This document shows, piece after piece, positions 35,693 to 44,658 of a stretch of 64,000 nt of DNA. How positions within the stretch are numbered: position 1 is the first letter of the stretch; the number at the start of each line of letters is the position of its first letter. The position numbers and the translations under genes were made by a program. Origin of the DNA: Marinovum algicola (lineage in GTDB: Bacteria > Pseudomonadota > Alphaproteobacteria > Rhodobacterales > Rhodobacteraceae); assembly GCF_900109145.1 (NCBI RefSeq), contig NZ_FNYY01000022.1, forward strand, positions 1 through 64,000, in the 5' to 3' direction. The notes under the pieces were generated by a model, which was given only the letters and a program-made list of their open reading frames with translations, searched no databases and had not been told where the DNA came from.

Positions 35693-37026
35693 CCGCGCTC
35701 TTCAACGCCCCGCTGGTGAAAACATGGGCCTTTGCCGCCGCCGCGCTGGTGATGGCCGCGCTGCCGGCCCGTGCCGAGATCGAGATCCAGGAGGTCACCA
35801 CCCCCGGCGGCATCTCGGCCTGGCTGGTCGAAGAGCCGTCGATCCCCTTTGTCGCGCTCGAACTGCGCTTCAAGGGCGGCGGCTCGCTCGATGCGCCGGA
35901 CAAGCGCGGGGCGACCAATCTGATGGTCGGCCTGCTCGAGGAAGGCACCGGCGAGATGGATGCGCGGGCCTTTGCCCGCGAACTCGAAAGCCTGGCGGCG
36001 TCCTTCGATTACGACACGTTCGACGACACGATTTCGGTGTCGGCCAAGTTCCTGACCGACACCACTGACGCGGCCATGGCGCTGCTGCGCGGCTCTCTGG
36101 TAGCGCCGGCGTTCAACCAGGTGGCCATCGACCGGGTCAAGGCGCAGGTGCTGTCCGGGCTGGCCTCGGACCTGTCCGACCCCGATAAGATTGCCGGCCG
36201 CACTTTCGACCGGCTGGCGTTTGGCGATCACCCCTATGCCACCTCGCTTGATGGCACCCGCGACAGCGTGATGGCGCTGAGCCGCGAGGATATCGTCGCG
36301 GCGCATGCGGCGGCCTTTGCGCGCGACCGGGTCTATGTCAGCGCGGTGGGCGACATCTCGGCCGAGGAGCTGTCGGCCTTGCTCGATGAGCTGTTGGGTG
36401 ACTTGCCCGAAACCGGTGCGCCCCTGCCCGGCACGGCGCCCTTCCTGCTCGAGGGCGGCTTGACGGTCGAGCCCTTCGACACGCCGCAATCGGTGGTTCT
36501 TTTCGGGCACCGGGGGCTGGAACGCGATCACCCGGATTTCCTCGCCGCCTATGTGATCAACGAGGTCTTCGGCGGCAGCGGGCTGACCAGCCGGCTGATG
36601 TCCGAGGTGCGTGAAAAGCGCGGTCTGACCTATGGCGTCTATTCCTATCTGGTGCCCAAGGATCACGCGGCGCTGGTGATGGGCTCGGTCGCCTCGGCCA
36701 ACAACCGCGTCGCCGAGACCATTGCGGTGATCCGCGAGGAATGGGCCAAGCTGGGGCAGGACGGTCTGACGGCCGAGGAGCTGGCAGCGGCCAAGACCTA
36801 TCTGACCGGGGCCTATCCGCTGCGCTTTGATGGCAACGGGCCGATCGCCAATATTCTGATCGGCATGCAGATGGACGGTCTGGGGCCGGAGTATGTGACC
36901 GAGCGCAATGCGCTGGTCGAGGCGCTCACGCTGGACGAGGTCAACCGGGTGGCCGCCGAGCTTTACGACCCCGAGGCCCTGCATTTCGTGGTGGTGGGCC
37001 AGCCCGAGGGGCTGGAGACGCAATGA
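35689..37026 (+). CDS. M16-family protein without the zinc motif (partner subunit)
   Basis: This 445-residue exported protein has a signal peptide (TWAFAAAALVMAALPARA) and the M16 fold, but at the zinc site it has NLMVGLLEEGTG instead of HxxEH, so it cannot bind zinc in the usual way. The family C-terminal domain residues (REKRGLTYGVYSYLV) are present. Such inactive partners are known for mitochondrial processing peptidase and bacterial M16B heterodimers. It overlaps the active gene by ATGA, so the two are made together. A terminator shared with dapA follows. Confidence 0.92.
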   Translation: MTALFNAPLVKTWAFAAAALVMAALPARAEIEIQEVTTPGGISAWLVEEPSIPFVALELRFKGGGSLDAPDKRGATNLMVGLLEEGTGEMDARAFARELESLAASFDYDTFDDTISVSAKFLTDTTDAAMALLRGSLVAPAFNQVAIDRVKAQVLSGLASDLSDPDKIAGRTFDRLAFGDHPYATSLDGTRDSVMALSREDIVAAHAAAFARDRVYVSAVGDISAEELSALLDELLGDLPETGAPLPGTAPFLLEGGLTVEPFDTPQSVVLFGHRGLERDHPDFLAAYVINEVFGGSGLTSRLMSEVREKRGLTYGVYSYLVPKDHAALVMGSVASANNRVAETIAVIREEWAKLGQDGLTAEELAAAKTYLTGAYPLRFDGNGPIANILIGMQMDGLGPEYVTERNALVEALTLDEVNRVAAELYDPEALHFVVVGQPEGLETQ

Positions 37027-37058
37027 CCGGCGCGGCCCCGGGGCCGTATTGCAGCACG

Positions 37059-37095
37059 AAAAAGGCCCGGCGCGATCCCTCGCGGCCGGGCCTTT
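37059..37095. terminator. Bidirectional terminator between the M16 pair and dapA
   Basis: An 11-bp stem (AAAGGCCCGGC at 37061-37071, GCCGGGCCTTT at 37085-37095) is flanked by A residues on the left and T residues on the right, so it can terminate both convergent transcripts. Confidence 0.88.
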
Positions 37096-37117
37096 CAATT
37101 CCGCAGCGGTCAGAGCC

Positions 37118-37993
37118 TCAGCCGGTCAGACCGGCTTGGCGCAGCCCGGCGTCGATCAGGGCGCGGGTCGGCTCGCTGACCGGCAGGAGCGGCAGCCGCA
37201 CCTCGTTTTCGCAGAGCCCAAGCCGCGACATCGCGTATTTCACGCCGCAGAGCCCCGGTTCGGCAAAGATTGCCTGGTGCAGCGGCATCAGTCGGTCCTG
37301 GATTTCCAACGCCTTGGCGTAATCGCCGGCCAGACAGGCGTTCTGCAAGGCGCTGGACAACGCCGGCGCCACATTGGCGGTGACCGAGATGCAACCGACG
37401 CCGCCCTGGGCGTTGAAACCATGCGCGGTGGCATCCTCGCCCGAGATCTGAAGGAAATCGGCGCCACAGGTGATGCGCTGGGCCGAGACCCGGGCGAGAT
37501 CGCCGGTGGCGTCCTTGACGCCGATGATGTTCTTCAGTTTCGCCAGCTCGCCCATGGTAGCGGGCAGCATGTCGATCACCGAACGCGGCGGGATGTTGTA
37601 GATGATGATCGGCAGGTCGACGGCCTCGGTGATGGCGGTGAAATGCGCGATCAGCCCGGCCTGCGTCGGCTTGTTGTAATAGGGGGTCACCACGAGGCCC
37701 GCATCGGCGCCGACCGATTTGGCATGGGCCATCAGACGAATCGCTTCGGTGGTGTTGTTCGATCCGGCGCCGGCAATCACCGGGATGCGGCCGGCGGCGG
37801 CCTTGACCACTTCCGACACGACCAGCTCGTGCTCGCCATGGGTCAGGGTGGGGCTTTCGCCGGTGGTGCCGACCGGGACCAGACCATGGCTGCCCTGATC
37901 GACATGCCAGTCCACAAGTTTTCGCAGCGTCTCCAGATCGACCGCGCCGTTCTTGAACGGCGTGACCAGGGCTGGCATGGACCCTTTGAACAT
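37118..37993 (-). CDS. dapA: 4-hydroxy-tetrahydrodipicolinate synthase
   Basis: DapA condenses pyruvate and aspartate semialdehyde, the first step of the diaminopimelate/lysine branch. The 291-residue TIM-barrel protein has GTTGESPTL, the Tyr of [11 protein letters not shown], and the Schiff-base Lys in [14 protein letters not shown]. The start at 37993 follows AGGAG. It is divergent from the lytic transglycosylase gene, with a 143-base promoter region, and ends at the terminator shared with the M16 genes. Confidence 0.97.
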   Translation of the reverse strand: MFKGSMPALVTPFKNGAVDLETLRKLVDWHVDQGSHGLVPVGTTGESPTLTHGEHELVVSEVVKAAAGRIPVIAGAGSNNTTEAIRLMAHAKSVGADAGLVVTPYYNKPTQAGLIAHFTAITEAVDLPIIIYNIPPRSVIDMLPATMGELAKLKNIIGVKDATGDLARVSAQRITCGADFLQISGEDATAHGFNAQGGVGCISVTANVAPALSSALQNACLAGDYAKALEIQDRLMPLHQAIFAEPGLCGVKYAMSRLGLCENEVRLPLLPVSEPTRALIDAGLRQAGLTG

Positions 37994-38136
37994 GGTGACG
38001 CTCCTTTTCTGTCAACAGGCCCGCCCCGAGGGCGCGCCGCATGTCCGCCAGTGTCAGCATCGTGAGTTGAAGGATGCGGCGGACGGGTTATCTTCTGGAT
38101 CGTGTCTATTCCTTTTCAGAACAGAAATTGCAAGTG

Positions 38137-40338
38137 ATGATGCGTGCGCTTTTATGCCTTCTGGCACTGGCCGCTTCGCCGGTGCCCGCTCAGCAAACCT
38201 CTGATACCGGGGCCGCTGTCGACCTGACGACAAGCCTGCGCCCGCGGGCCAGAAGCTCTGGTGCGCAGGGCGATGCCGAACCCGCCGCCGAGGCCGAGGA
38301 CGGGCTGCCCGCCGCCGAACCCGAAGCGATCGCGGCGGGTGAGGATGCCGCCGTGCCCGAGCCGCTGGAAGAGCTGGAAGAAGACCTCGCCGGGCTGCGC
38401 CCCAGGGTCAGGCCGAAGGGGCTGGATACAGAGCCGCTCGGGCTGCGCGTGCCTGCGGCCGATCCGGGCTTCAAGGCCGGGCTCGCCGCGATGCGCGATG
38501 GCCGCTGGGACGAGGCCCTTCGCCTTGCCGGCCCCGAAGGTTCGCCGGCGCGCGATGTCATCATGTGGCACTTTCTGCGCAGCGGCAGCGGCAGCTCGGG
38601 CGAGGTGATGGAATTTCTCGCCCGCAGCGGCGACTGGCCCGGCCTGCCCTATCTGCGCGAGAAATCCGAAGACGCCATGGCCGGGGCCTCGGTCGCGGCG
38701 CGCCTCGCCTTTTTCAAGGAGCAGGAGCCCCAGACCGGCACCGGCGCGCTGGCCCATGCCGAGGCACTGGAGGCCAGCGGCGAAACCGGCGCGGCGCAGG
38801 CCGGCATCGTCAAGGCGTGGCTGACCCTGGCGCTGTCCGACAGCGAACAGGCGCGGTTTCTCGACCGATATGGCAGCCTGCTCAAGCCGCATCACGAGGC
38901 GCGTCTCGACCGGGCGCTCTGGGAAGGCTGGGAGATCAACGCCACGCGGATGCTGCCCCTGGTCTCCGAGGGCTGGCAAAAGCTCGCCACCGCGCGGATG
39001 GCGCTGCGCGCGCGCAATGGCAATCCCGATCCGCTGATCGCCGCCGTGCCGGCGGTGCTGGCCGATGATCCGGGTCTGGCCTATGAGCGGTTTGAATGGC
39101 GGATGGCCAAGGGGCTGCGCGACAGTGCCATTTCACTGCTGCTCGACCGTTCGACCAGTGCCGAGAGCCTGGGTGAGCCCGAGCACTGGGCGCGCCGACG
39201 CCACACGCTGGCGCATCGCGCCATGCGCGACGGCGATCCGGTGCTGGCCTATCGCATCGCCGCCTCGCATTACACCGTGACCGGCCGCAATTTCGCCGAG
39301 CTGGAATGGCTCTCGGGCTATCTCGCCCTGCGGTTCCAGAAGGACCCGAGCCGGGCGCTGGCGCATTTCACCCGTTTCAAGGGTGACGTCTTTACGCCGA
39401 TCTCGCTCGGCCGCGCCGGGTATTGGCTGGGGCGTGCCTATGAGGCACTGGGAAACGAGGATGCCGCCAAGGGCGCCTATGCGCTGGGCGCGGCCTATCA
39501 GACCAGCTTCTACGGGCTGCTGGCGGCCGAGCGCGGCGGCCTGCCGTTCAACAGCAATCTCGGCGGTTTCCGCCCGGTCGAGGACTGGCGCGAGGCCGCA
39601 TTCACCAAATCCCGGGTGCATGAGGCGGCGCTGTTGCTTCTGGCGGCGGGCGAGGGCTGGCTGGCCAAGCGGTTCTGGACCCATCTGGCCGAGAGCCAGG
39701 ACGAGGAAAACCTGCACCTGATGGGCAAGATGCTCGAGGATCTGGGCCAGCCGCATATCGCCGTGCTGCTGGGCAAACGCGCGGCGCAGGCCGGGCACGA
39801 GATCGCGGCGCCCTATTATGCGGTGCATCCGGTGGCAAAACGCGATCATCCGGTGCCGACAGAGATGGTGCTGGCCATCGCCCGCCGCGAGAGTGAGTTC
39901 GACCATTCGGTGGTCAGCCACGCCGGCGCGCGCGGGCTGATGCAGGTGATGCCGGCGACGGCGCAACTCGTGGCGCGGCGGGTCGGGCTGGATTACAGCC
40001 AGTCCCGGCTGACCGGCGATTGGCTGTACAACTCCCGTCTCGGCGCGGATTACCTGCGCGGGCTGGCTGAGGAGTTCGACGGCAATGTCATCATGATGTC
40101 GGCCGGCTACAATGCCGGGCCGGGGCGGCCGCGGAGCTGGAAGAACGCCTATGGCGATCCGATCCGGGGCGATATCGACATCGTCGACTGGATCGAGATG
40201 ATCCCCTTCAACGAGACCCGCAACTACGTCATGCGGGTATCAGAGAGCCTGCCGGTCTATCGCGCGCGGCTGGGCAAGGATCCGCATCCGGTGCCCTTCT
40301 CGGAGGAGCTGGTGGGATCGACCCTGCTGCCCGAATGA
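38137..40338 (+). CDS. Slt70-type soluble lytic transglycosylase
   Basis: This periplasmic enzyme cleaves peptidoglycan glycan strands with formation of anhydro-muropeptides. The 733-residue protein has a signal peptide (ALLCLLALAASPVPAQ), then an Ala/Glu/Pro-rich low-complexity region (about 30-110). A superhelical U-domain of TPR-like helices follows, and a C-terminal SLT domain carries catalytic E585 (RRESEF) followed by GARGLMQVMPATA and NAGPGRPRSW. The start at 38137 gives a clean signal peptide; the site upstream is weak. Confidence 0.92.
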   Translation: MMRALLCLLALAASPVPAQQTSDTGAAVDLTTSLRPRARSSGAQGDAEPAAEAEDGLPAAEPEAIAAGEDAAVPEPLEELEEDLAGLRPRVRPKGLDTEPLGLRVPAADPGFKAGLAAMRDGRWDEALRLAGPEGSPARDVIMWHFLRSGSGSSGEVMEFLARSGDWPGLPYLREKSEDAMAGASVAARLAFFKEQEPQTGTGALAHAEALEASGETGAAQAGIVKAWLTLALSDSEQARFLDRYGSLLKPHHEARLDRALWEGWEINATRMLPLVSEGWQKLATARMALRARNGNPDPLIAAVPAVLADDPGLAYERFEWRMAKGLRDSAISLLLDRSTSAESLGEPEHWARRRHTLAHRAMRDGDPVLAYRIAASHYTVTGRNFAELEWLSGYLALRFQKDPSRALAHFTRFKGDVFTPISLGRAGYWLGRAYEALGNEDAAKGAYALGAAYQTSFYGLLAAERGGLPFNSNLGGFRPVEDWREAAFTKSRVHEAALLLLAAGEGWLAKRFWTHLAESQDEENLHLMGKMLEDLGQPHIAVLLGKRAAQAGHEIAAPYYAVHPVAKRDHPVPTEMVLAIARRESEFDHSVVSHAGARGLMQVMPATAQLVARRVGLDYSQSRLTGDWLYNSRLGADYLRGLAEEFDGNVIMMSAGYNAGPGRPRSWKNAYGDPIRGDIDIVDWIEMIPFNETRNYVMRVSESLPVYRARLGKDPHPVPFSEELVGSTLLPE

Positions 40339-40431
40339 GCCTTCGGCGGCAAGTTGCGGCCCGAGTTGCGCGGGCCGGGCCAATCCTGCACCAAACGCCG
40401 TAAGGCGGGTTTTCAACCTACCGCCCGCGCT

Positions 40432-41325
40432 TCATACCGGCGCCACCCGCCGGGCCACCCGCATCCTCTGCCGTTCGCGCCACAGGGTGAAGAGCCCGGC
40501 GCCCACGATCAGCACCGCGCCCACCACCACCGAGGCCCGCAGGCTTTCGCCAAAGATCAGCAGGCCGATCGCCACGGCAAAGGGCATTTGCAGATAGGCA
40601 AAGGGCTGCACCGCGCTGGCTTCGGCAACCTCGTAGCATTTGATCATCGTGTAATGCCCGGTCACCCCGGTCACGCAGAGCGCTGCCATCCAGATCCAGT
40701 CGGGCCCGGTCATCGGCACCCAGAACCAGATGCCGATTGCCGTCATCACCACGCAGCCCACCGTACCGGTCCAGAAAAACGACGTGGCGGCGGTGTCGCG
40801 GCGTGCGGCATACCGGTTGAGCAGCGAATAGAGCGCGAACATCGAAGCCGCCGCCAGCGGGATCAGCGCATAGATCGAGAATACCCCTGCGCCGGGATTG
40901 ATGATGATCATCACCCCGACAAAGCCCACTGCGATCGCCAACCAGCGCCGCCAACCGACCTGTTCGCCCAGCACCGGGCCCGAGAGCGCGGCGACCAGCA
41001 GCGGATAGCTGACAAAGACCGCATGGCTCTCGACCAGCCCGAGATAGGTGAAAGCGGCGACCATGACACAGATCTCCAGCGCCAGCAGCACGCTGCGGAA
41101 GATCTGCACCAGCGGCTGATCGGTGCGCGCCACATCGCGCAGCCCGCCGGCCTTGCGCGCCGACAGGGCGATCACGAAGGCGGCAAAGAACCAATAGCGG
41201 ATCATCACCACCATGAAGACATTGTATTCCGAGGCGAGATGCCGGCTCAGCCCGTCCTGCACCGCAAAGACAAAGGTGGTGGCCACCATCAGCCAGATGC
41301 CGCGCACCGTATCGTTCTGGGTCAT
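40432..41325 (-). CDS. DMT-superfamily (EamA) transporter
   Basis: This is a 297-residue inner-membrane protein with about ten helices arranged as two EamA repeats (VATTFVFAVQDGLSRHLA and LIPLAAASMFALYSLLNR begin the halves). Members export metabolites such as amino acids or nucleosides; the substrate is unknown. The start ATG at 41325 overlaps the mnmD stop (ATGA), so it is translated after mnmD. The C-terminus is basic (RERQRMRVARRV). Confidence 0.9.
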   Translation of the reverse strand: MTQNDTVRGIWLMVATTFVFAVQDGLSRHLASEYNVFMVVMIRYWFFAAFVIALSARKAGGLRDVARTDQPLVQIFRSVLLALEICVMVAAFTYLGLVESHAVFVSYPLLVAALSGPVLGEQVGWRRWLAIAVGFVGVMIIINPGAGVFSIYALIPLAAASMFALYSLLNRYAARRDTAATSFFWTGTVGCVVMTAIGIWFWVPMTGPDWIWMAALCVTGVTGHYTMIKCYEVAEASAVQPFAYLQMPFAVAIGLLIFGESLRASVVVGAVLIVGAGLFTLWRERQRMRVARRVAPV

Positions 41326-41990
41326 AGGGTGGCCCTTGTCATGTGACGTTTGCGGCCGAAGCCGGGGATGCGGGTGACGGCAAAGCCGCCCGCGGCGAGC
41401 GCGCGGCGCACATGGCCCGCCGCGGTATAGGTGGCCGCCGTGCCGCCAGGGGCGGTGTGGCGCGCGACCTGCATCATCAGGGCCTCGCCCCAGAGTTCGG
41501 GGTTTTTGGCCGGCGAAAACCCGTCGAGAAACCAGGCATCCGCCTTGCCGGACCAGTGCGGCAGGGTCTCGCGGGCATCGCCCTGGACCAGGGTGAAGGT
41601 CAGGTCGGGCGTCTCGAAGTGGCGCGCGCCGGCCTGCCACTGCGGTGCCAGCTCCGCCGCGATCGCGGCCAGTTCGGGAAAACCGGCCTGCGCGGCAATC
41701 ATGTCGTCGGCCTGCATCGGGAAGGCCTCGAAACTGGTGAAATGCAGCCGGCCGGGCGGGCCGGCGGCGCGAAAGGCCGAAAGCGCGCAGAGCAGGTTCA
41801 GCCCGGTGCCGAAGCCCAGTTCGGCGATGTGAAAGCCATCGGCAAAACGCGCCGGCAGGTCGTTACCGGCCAGAAAGACATGCCGCGTCTCGGCCAGGCC
41901 ATTGTCGAGCGAGTAATAGGGATCGTCGAATCGGGTCGAGACAGGCACGCGCCCGTCGCGCCATTCCAGCTCTGCGCTCTGGTCTGTCAT
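41322..41990 (-). CDS. mnmD: tRNA 5-methylaminomethyl-2-thiouridine methyltransferase MnmD
   Basis: This enzyme makes the last methylation of the wobble modification mnm5s2U34, equal to the N-terminal half of E. coli MnmC. The 222-residue protein has the SAM site IAELGFGTGLNLL, the RFDDPYYSLDNGLAETRHVF start, and DAWFLDGFSPAKNPELW. The start at 41990 gives the family N-terminus. The FAD domain of MnmC is a separate, divergent gene at 42047. It overlaps the downstream transporter by four bases. Confidence 0.92.
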   Translation of the reverse strand: MTDQSAELEWRDGRVPVSTRFDDPYYSLDNGLAETRHVFLAGNDLPARFADGFHIAELGFGTGLNLLCALSAFRAAGPPGRLHFTSFEAFPMQADDMIAAQAGFPELAAIAAELAPQWQAGARHFETPDLTFTLVQGDARETLPHWSGKADAWFLDGFSPAKNPELWGEALMMQVARHTAPGGTAATYTAAGHVRRALAAGGFAVTRIPGFGRKRHMTRATL

Positions 41991-42046
41991 TTTCGGCTGC
42001 CTTAAGGGTTTCCCCCGAGGCCTAAAGCCTGACGGAGGGGTATGCA

Positions 42047-43078
42047 ATGGACGACGTGACAGTGCGGGGGGCGGGCGTGTTCGGCCTGTCAGTGGCCTGG
42101 GCCTGCGCCCGGCGCGGCGCCAAGGTGCGGGTGATCGATCCCTTCGGCCCGGCGGCGGGCGCCTCCGGCGGCATCGTCGGCGCGCTGGCGCCGCATGTGC
42201 CGGAAAACTGGAACGCCAAGAAGGCCTTCCAGTTCGAGAGCCTGCTGATGGCCGAGGGTTTCTGGGCCGAGGTGGCGGAGGCCGGCGGGCGCGAGCCCGG
42301 CTATCTGCGCTCGGGCCGGTTGCAGCCCCTGGCCGATGACCGCGCGGTCGACCTGGCCCGGCAGCGGGCCGGGACGGCGGCCGAACTCTGGCAAGGCAAG
42401 GCGGTGTGGCGCGTGGTCGATGCGGCGGGCTATGGCGATTGGGCCCCGGCCTCGCCGACGGGATTGCTGGTCGAGGACAGCCTCAGCGCCCGGGTGCATC
42501 CGCGCCGGGCCTGTGCCGCGCTGGTGGCGGCGCTGGCGGCGCGCGGGGTCACCGTGACCCCGGAGGGGGAAGACCGGGGGGCCGTGGTCTGGGCCACCGG
42601 GATGCAGGATCTCGCGGCGATGAGCCGGGCGGCGGGGCGCAGCCTCGGCAACGGGGTCAAGGGGCAGGCGGCGCTGTTGCGATTCGCGGCGCAGGACCGC
42701 CCGCAGCTTTTTGCCGATGCGCTGCATATCGTGCCGCATGGCGACGGCACGGTGGCCGTGGGCTCGACCTCGGAGCGCGAATACGACGATGGCGCGGCAG
42801 TGGACGATCAGCTCGAGGCGGTGATCGCGCGGGCGGTGGCGGCCTTTCCGGTGCTGGCCGGGGCGCCGGTGGTGGCGCGCTGGGCCGGGGTGCGGCCGCG
42901 GGCGCGCAGCCGGGCGCCGCTGCTCGGGGGGCATCCCCTTCGACCGGGGACCTTCATCGCCAACGGCGGGTTCAAGATCGGCTTCGGCATGGCGCCGCTG
43001 GTGGGCGAGGTGATGGCGGATCTGGTGCTCGAGGGTCGCGACCGGGTGCCGGAGGGGTTTCGCCCGGAACCGTTTTAG
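42047..43078 (+). CDS. FAD-dependent oxidoreductase, MnmC(o)-like
   Basis: This is a 343-residue DAO-family flavoprotein. It has an N-terminal dinucleotide site GAGVFGLSVAW and substrate-region ASGGIVGALAPHVPENW, and ends with the second FAD segment FIANGGFKIGFGMAPLVGE. It lies head to head with mnmD, 56 bases apart. In E. coli both activities are one protein, MnmC, where this domain removes the carboxymethyl group from cmnm5U34. Location and fold make MnmC(o) the best guess; a generic amino-acid oxidase cannot be ruled out. Confidence 0.8.
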   Translation: MDDVTVRGAGVFGLSVAWACARRGAKVRVIDPFGPAAGASGGIVGALAPHVPENWNAKKAFQFESLLMAEGFWAEVAEAGGREPGYLRSGRLQPLADDRAVDLARQRAGTAAELWQGKAVWRVVDAAGYGDWAPASPTGLLVEDSLSARVHPRRACAALVAALAARGVTVTPEGEDRGAVVWATGMQDLAAMSRAAGRSLGNGVKGQAALLRFAAQDRPQLFADALHIVPHGDGTVAVGSTSEREYDDGAAVDDQLEAVIARAVAAFPVLAGAPVVARWAGVRPRARSRAPLLGGHPLRPGTFIANGGFKIGFGMAPLVGEVMADLVLEGRDRVPEGFRPEPF

Positions 43079-43104
43079 GGCGGGGGCGACGAACCGGCGG
43101 AGAG

Positions 43105-43125
43105 GTCCCGGATCGGGTCCGGGAC
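43105..43125. repeat. 21-bp palindromic repeat, intergenic copy
   Basis: GTCCCGGATCG / GGTCCGGGAC lies between the convergent stops of the MnmC(o)-like and TRIC-like genes. It belongs to the same family as the copies at 18525-18590 and 61446-61466, and its symmetry may let it act as a terminator. Confidence 0.75.
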
Positions 43126-43134
43126 GGTGGGGCG

Positions 43135-43758
43135 CTATTTCTCGCGCGGCGGGCGGCTTTTGTAGACCGGCAGCATCCAGCCCCAGCGCAGGCTGCCGGC
43201 GCGCAACGCCCAGGTCACGCCGGCGCAGCCCAGAAGCGCGACGTCGCGGCCGAGACCCAGCTCCAGCAGCCCCAGCGCGGCGCCGGCACCGGCCAGCGCG
43301 GCGGTGGCGTAAAGCTCGCCCTGGCGCAGGATCACCGGCACCTCGTTGGCCACCACGTCGCGCATCAGCCCGCCGAAACAGCCCGTCGCCACCCCCATGA
43401 TCAACACGATCACCGGTGGCTGATCCAGCGCCAGCGCCACCCCGGTGCCGGCGGCCACCGCCACCGCCAGCGCGAAGCTGTCGAGCCAGAGCAGCCAGCG
43501 CAGCCGGCTTTCCATCCGGTGTGCGGTGAAGAACACCAGCAGGGCCGCGCCGCAGGCGGTCGGGACGATGCCGGGATCGGCGATCCAGAACACCGGGTTG
43601 CGATCGAGCAGCAGATCGCGCAGCGTACCGCCGCCCACCGCCGTCAGGCTGGCGAGAAAGGCGAAACCGATGATATCGAGCTGCGCCCGCGAGGCCGCCA
43701 GCGCCCCGGTCAGGGCAAAGACAAGGACCGATGCATAGTCGAGAACACTCAGGATCAT
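43135..43758 (-). CDS. TRIC/YadS-type (UPF0126) membrane channel protein
   Basis: This 207-residue protein has seven hydrophobic helices in two repeated halves, each with a glycine-rich motif: FALTGALAASRAQLDIIGF followed by AVGGGTLRDLL, and FGGLMRDVVANEVPVIL. It matches the trimeric intracellular cation channel family; bacterial members conduct monovalent cations or have related roles. The start at 43758 has AAGGA upstream. It is divergent from the fzlA-like gene. Confidence 0.88.
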   Translation of the reverse strand: MILSVLDYASVLVFALTGALAASRAQLDIIGFAFLASLTAVGGGTLRDLLLDRNPVFWIADPGIVPTACGAALLVFFTAHRMESRLRWLLWLDSFALAVAVAAGTGVALALDQPPVIVLIMGVATGCFGGLMRDVVANEVPVILRQGELYATAALAGAGAALGLLELGLGRDVALLGCAGVTWALRAGSLRWGWMLPVYKSRPPREK

Positions 43759-43923
43759 GGCGCGTCCTTGCGGCGTGAAGGCTGCGGCGGCCATAGCGGA
43801 TTCGGCGCGCAAGGGGAACCGGCCGGGGCCGCGGGCTGTTGCCGATCCGGGCGGGGGTGGTTGAACTGGCGCCGGTTTCACGGCAAAGAAGCTGGGCACT
43901 TCCCCCTTAGGACATTGCCCTTC

Positions 43924-44589
43924 ATGGCCAAGCTTTATCACGTTCCCCTCTCGCCGTTCTGCCGCAAGGTGCGACTCAGCCTTGCCGAGAAGAAGATCGA
44001 ATGCGAGCTGGTCGAGGAACGCTACTGGGAGCAGGAGCCGGATTTCCTGCGCCGCAATCCGGCCGCCAAGGTGCCGGTGCTGCGCATCGACGGCAAGACC
44101 ATGGCCGAGAGCGCGGCGATCTGCGAATGGCTGGAGGAGAAGTACCCCGAGCCGAGCCTGATGCCGAAATCCGCCGATGCGCGTTATGAGGTGCGCCGGC
44201 TGGTGGCCTGGTTCGACGACAAGTTCCACCATGAGGTGACCTCGAAGCTGCTCTACGAGCGGGTCAACAAGAAGGTGCAGGGCCAGGGGTTTCCCGACAG
44301 CAAGAACGTCAAGGCCGGGGCCAAAGCGATCAAGTATCACCTGGATTACATGACCTGGCTGCTCGACCACCGGCGCTGGCTGGCCGGCGATGTGATGACG
44401 CTGGCGGATTTCGCCGCCGCGGCGCATCTGTCGTCGCTCGACTATATCTCCGACGTCGACTGGAACCGGTCGGCGGTGGTCAAGGACTGGTATGCCAAGA
44501 TCAAGTCGCGGCCGGCGTTTCGCCGCATCCTGGCCGATCAGGTGCCCGGATTTCCGCCGCCGCGGCATTACAATGACCTCGATTTCTGA
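43924..44589 (+). CDS. fzlA: FzlA-like GST-fold cell division protein
   Basis: This 221-residue GST-fold protein has the pattern of Caulobacter FzlA: LYHVPLSPFCRKVRLSLAEK at the start, EERYWEQEPDFLRRNPAAKV, VRRLVAWFDDKFHHEVT, and a terminal HYNDLDF. FzlA binds FtsZ filaments and is needed for septal wall synthesis in Caulobacter. Like other family members it probably does not use glutathione. The start at 43924 has AGGA upstream. queG follows, an arrangement I recall from other alphaproteobacteria. Confidence 0.85.
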   Translation: MAKLYHVPLSPFCRKVRLSLAEKKIECELVEERYWEQEPDFLRRNPAAKVPVLRIDGKTMAESAAICEWLEEKYPEPSLMPKSADARYEVRRLVAWFDDKFHHEVTSKLLYERVNKKVQGQGFPDSKNVKAGAKAIKYHLDYMTWLLDHRRWLAGDVMTLADFAAAAHLSSLDYISDVDWNRSAVVKDWYAKIKSRPAFRRILADQVPGFPPPRHYNDLDF

Positions 44590-44608
44590 GATCGGGCCTC
44601 GGCGGTTT

Positions 44609-44657
44609 CGGGGGCTCTGCCCCCGGACCCCCGCGGGTATTTCTGAACAGAAGAAGC
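44609..44657 (+). repeat. GC-rich intergenic repeat, copy 2, abutting queG
   Basis: The stem GGGGGCTCTGCCCCC is followed by GCGGGTATTTCTGAACAGAAGAAG, ending two bases before the queG start. The AGAAG at its end serves as the only visible ribosome binding site of queG. The same 3' module (GTATTT, then AGAAGAAG) is present in the other copies. Confidence 0.75.
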
Positions 44658-44658
44658 C

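Noticed and set aside
42406-44589. 727-codon frame that ends in the FzlA-like protein
   Set aside because: The first two thirds is Gly/Arg-rich read-through of the MnmC(o) gene in another frame; the real start is at 43924.
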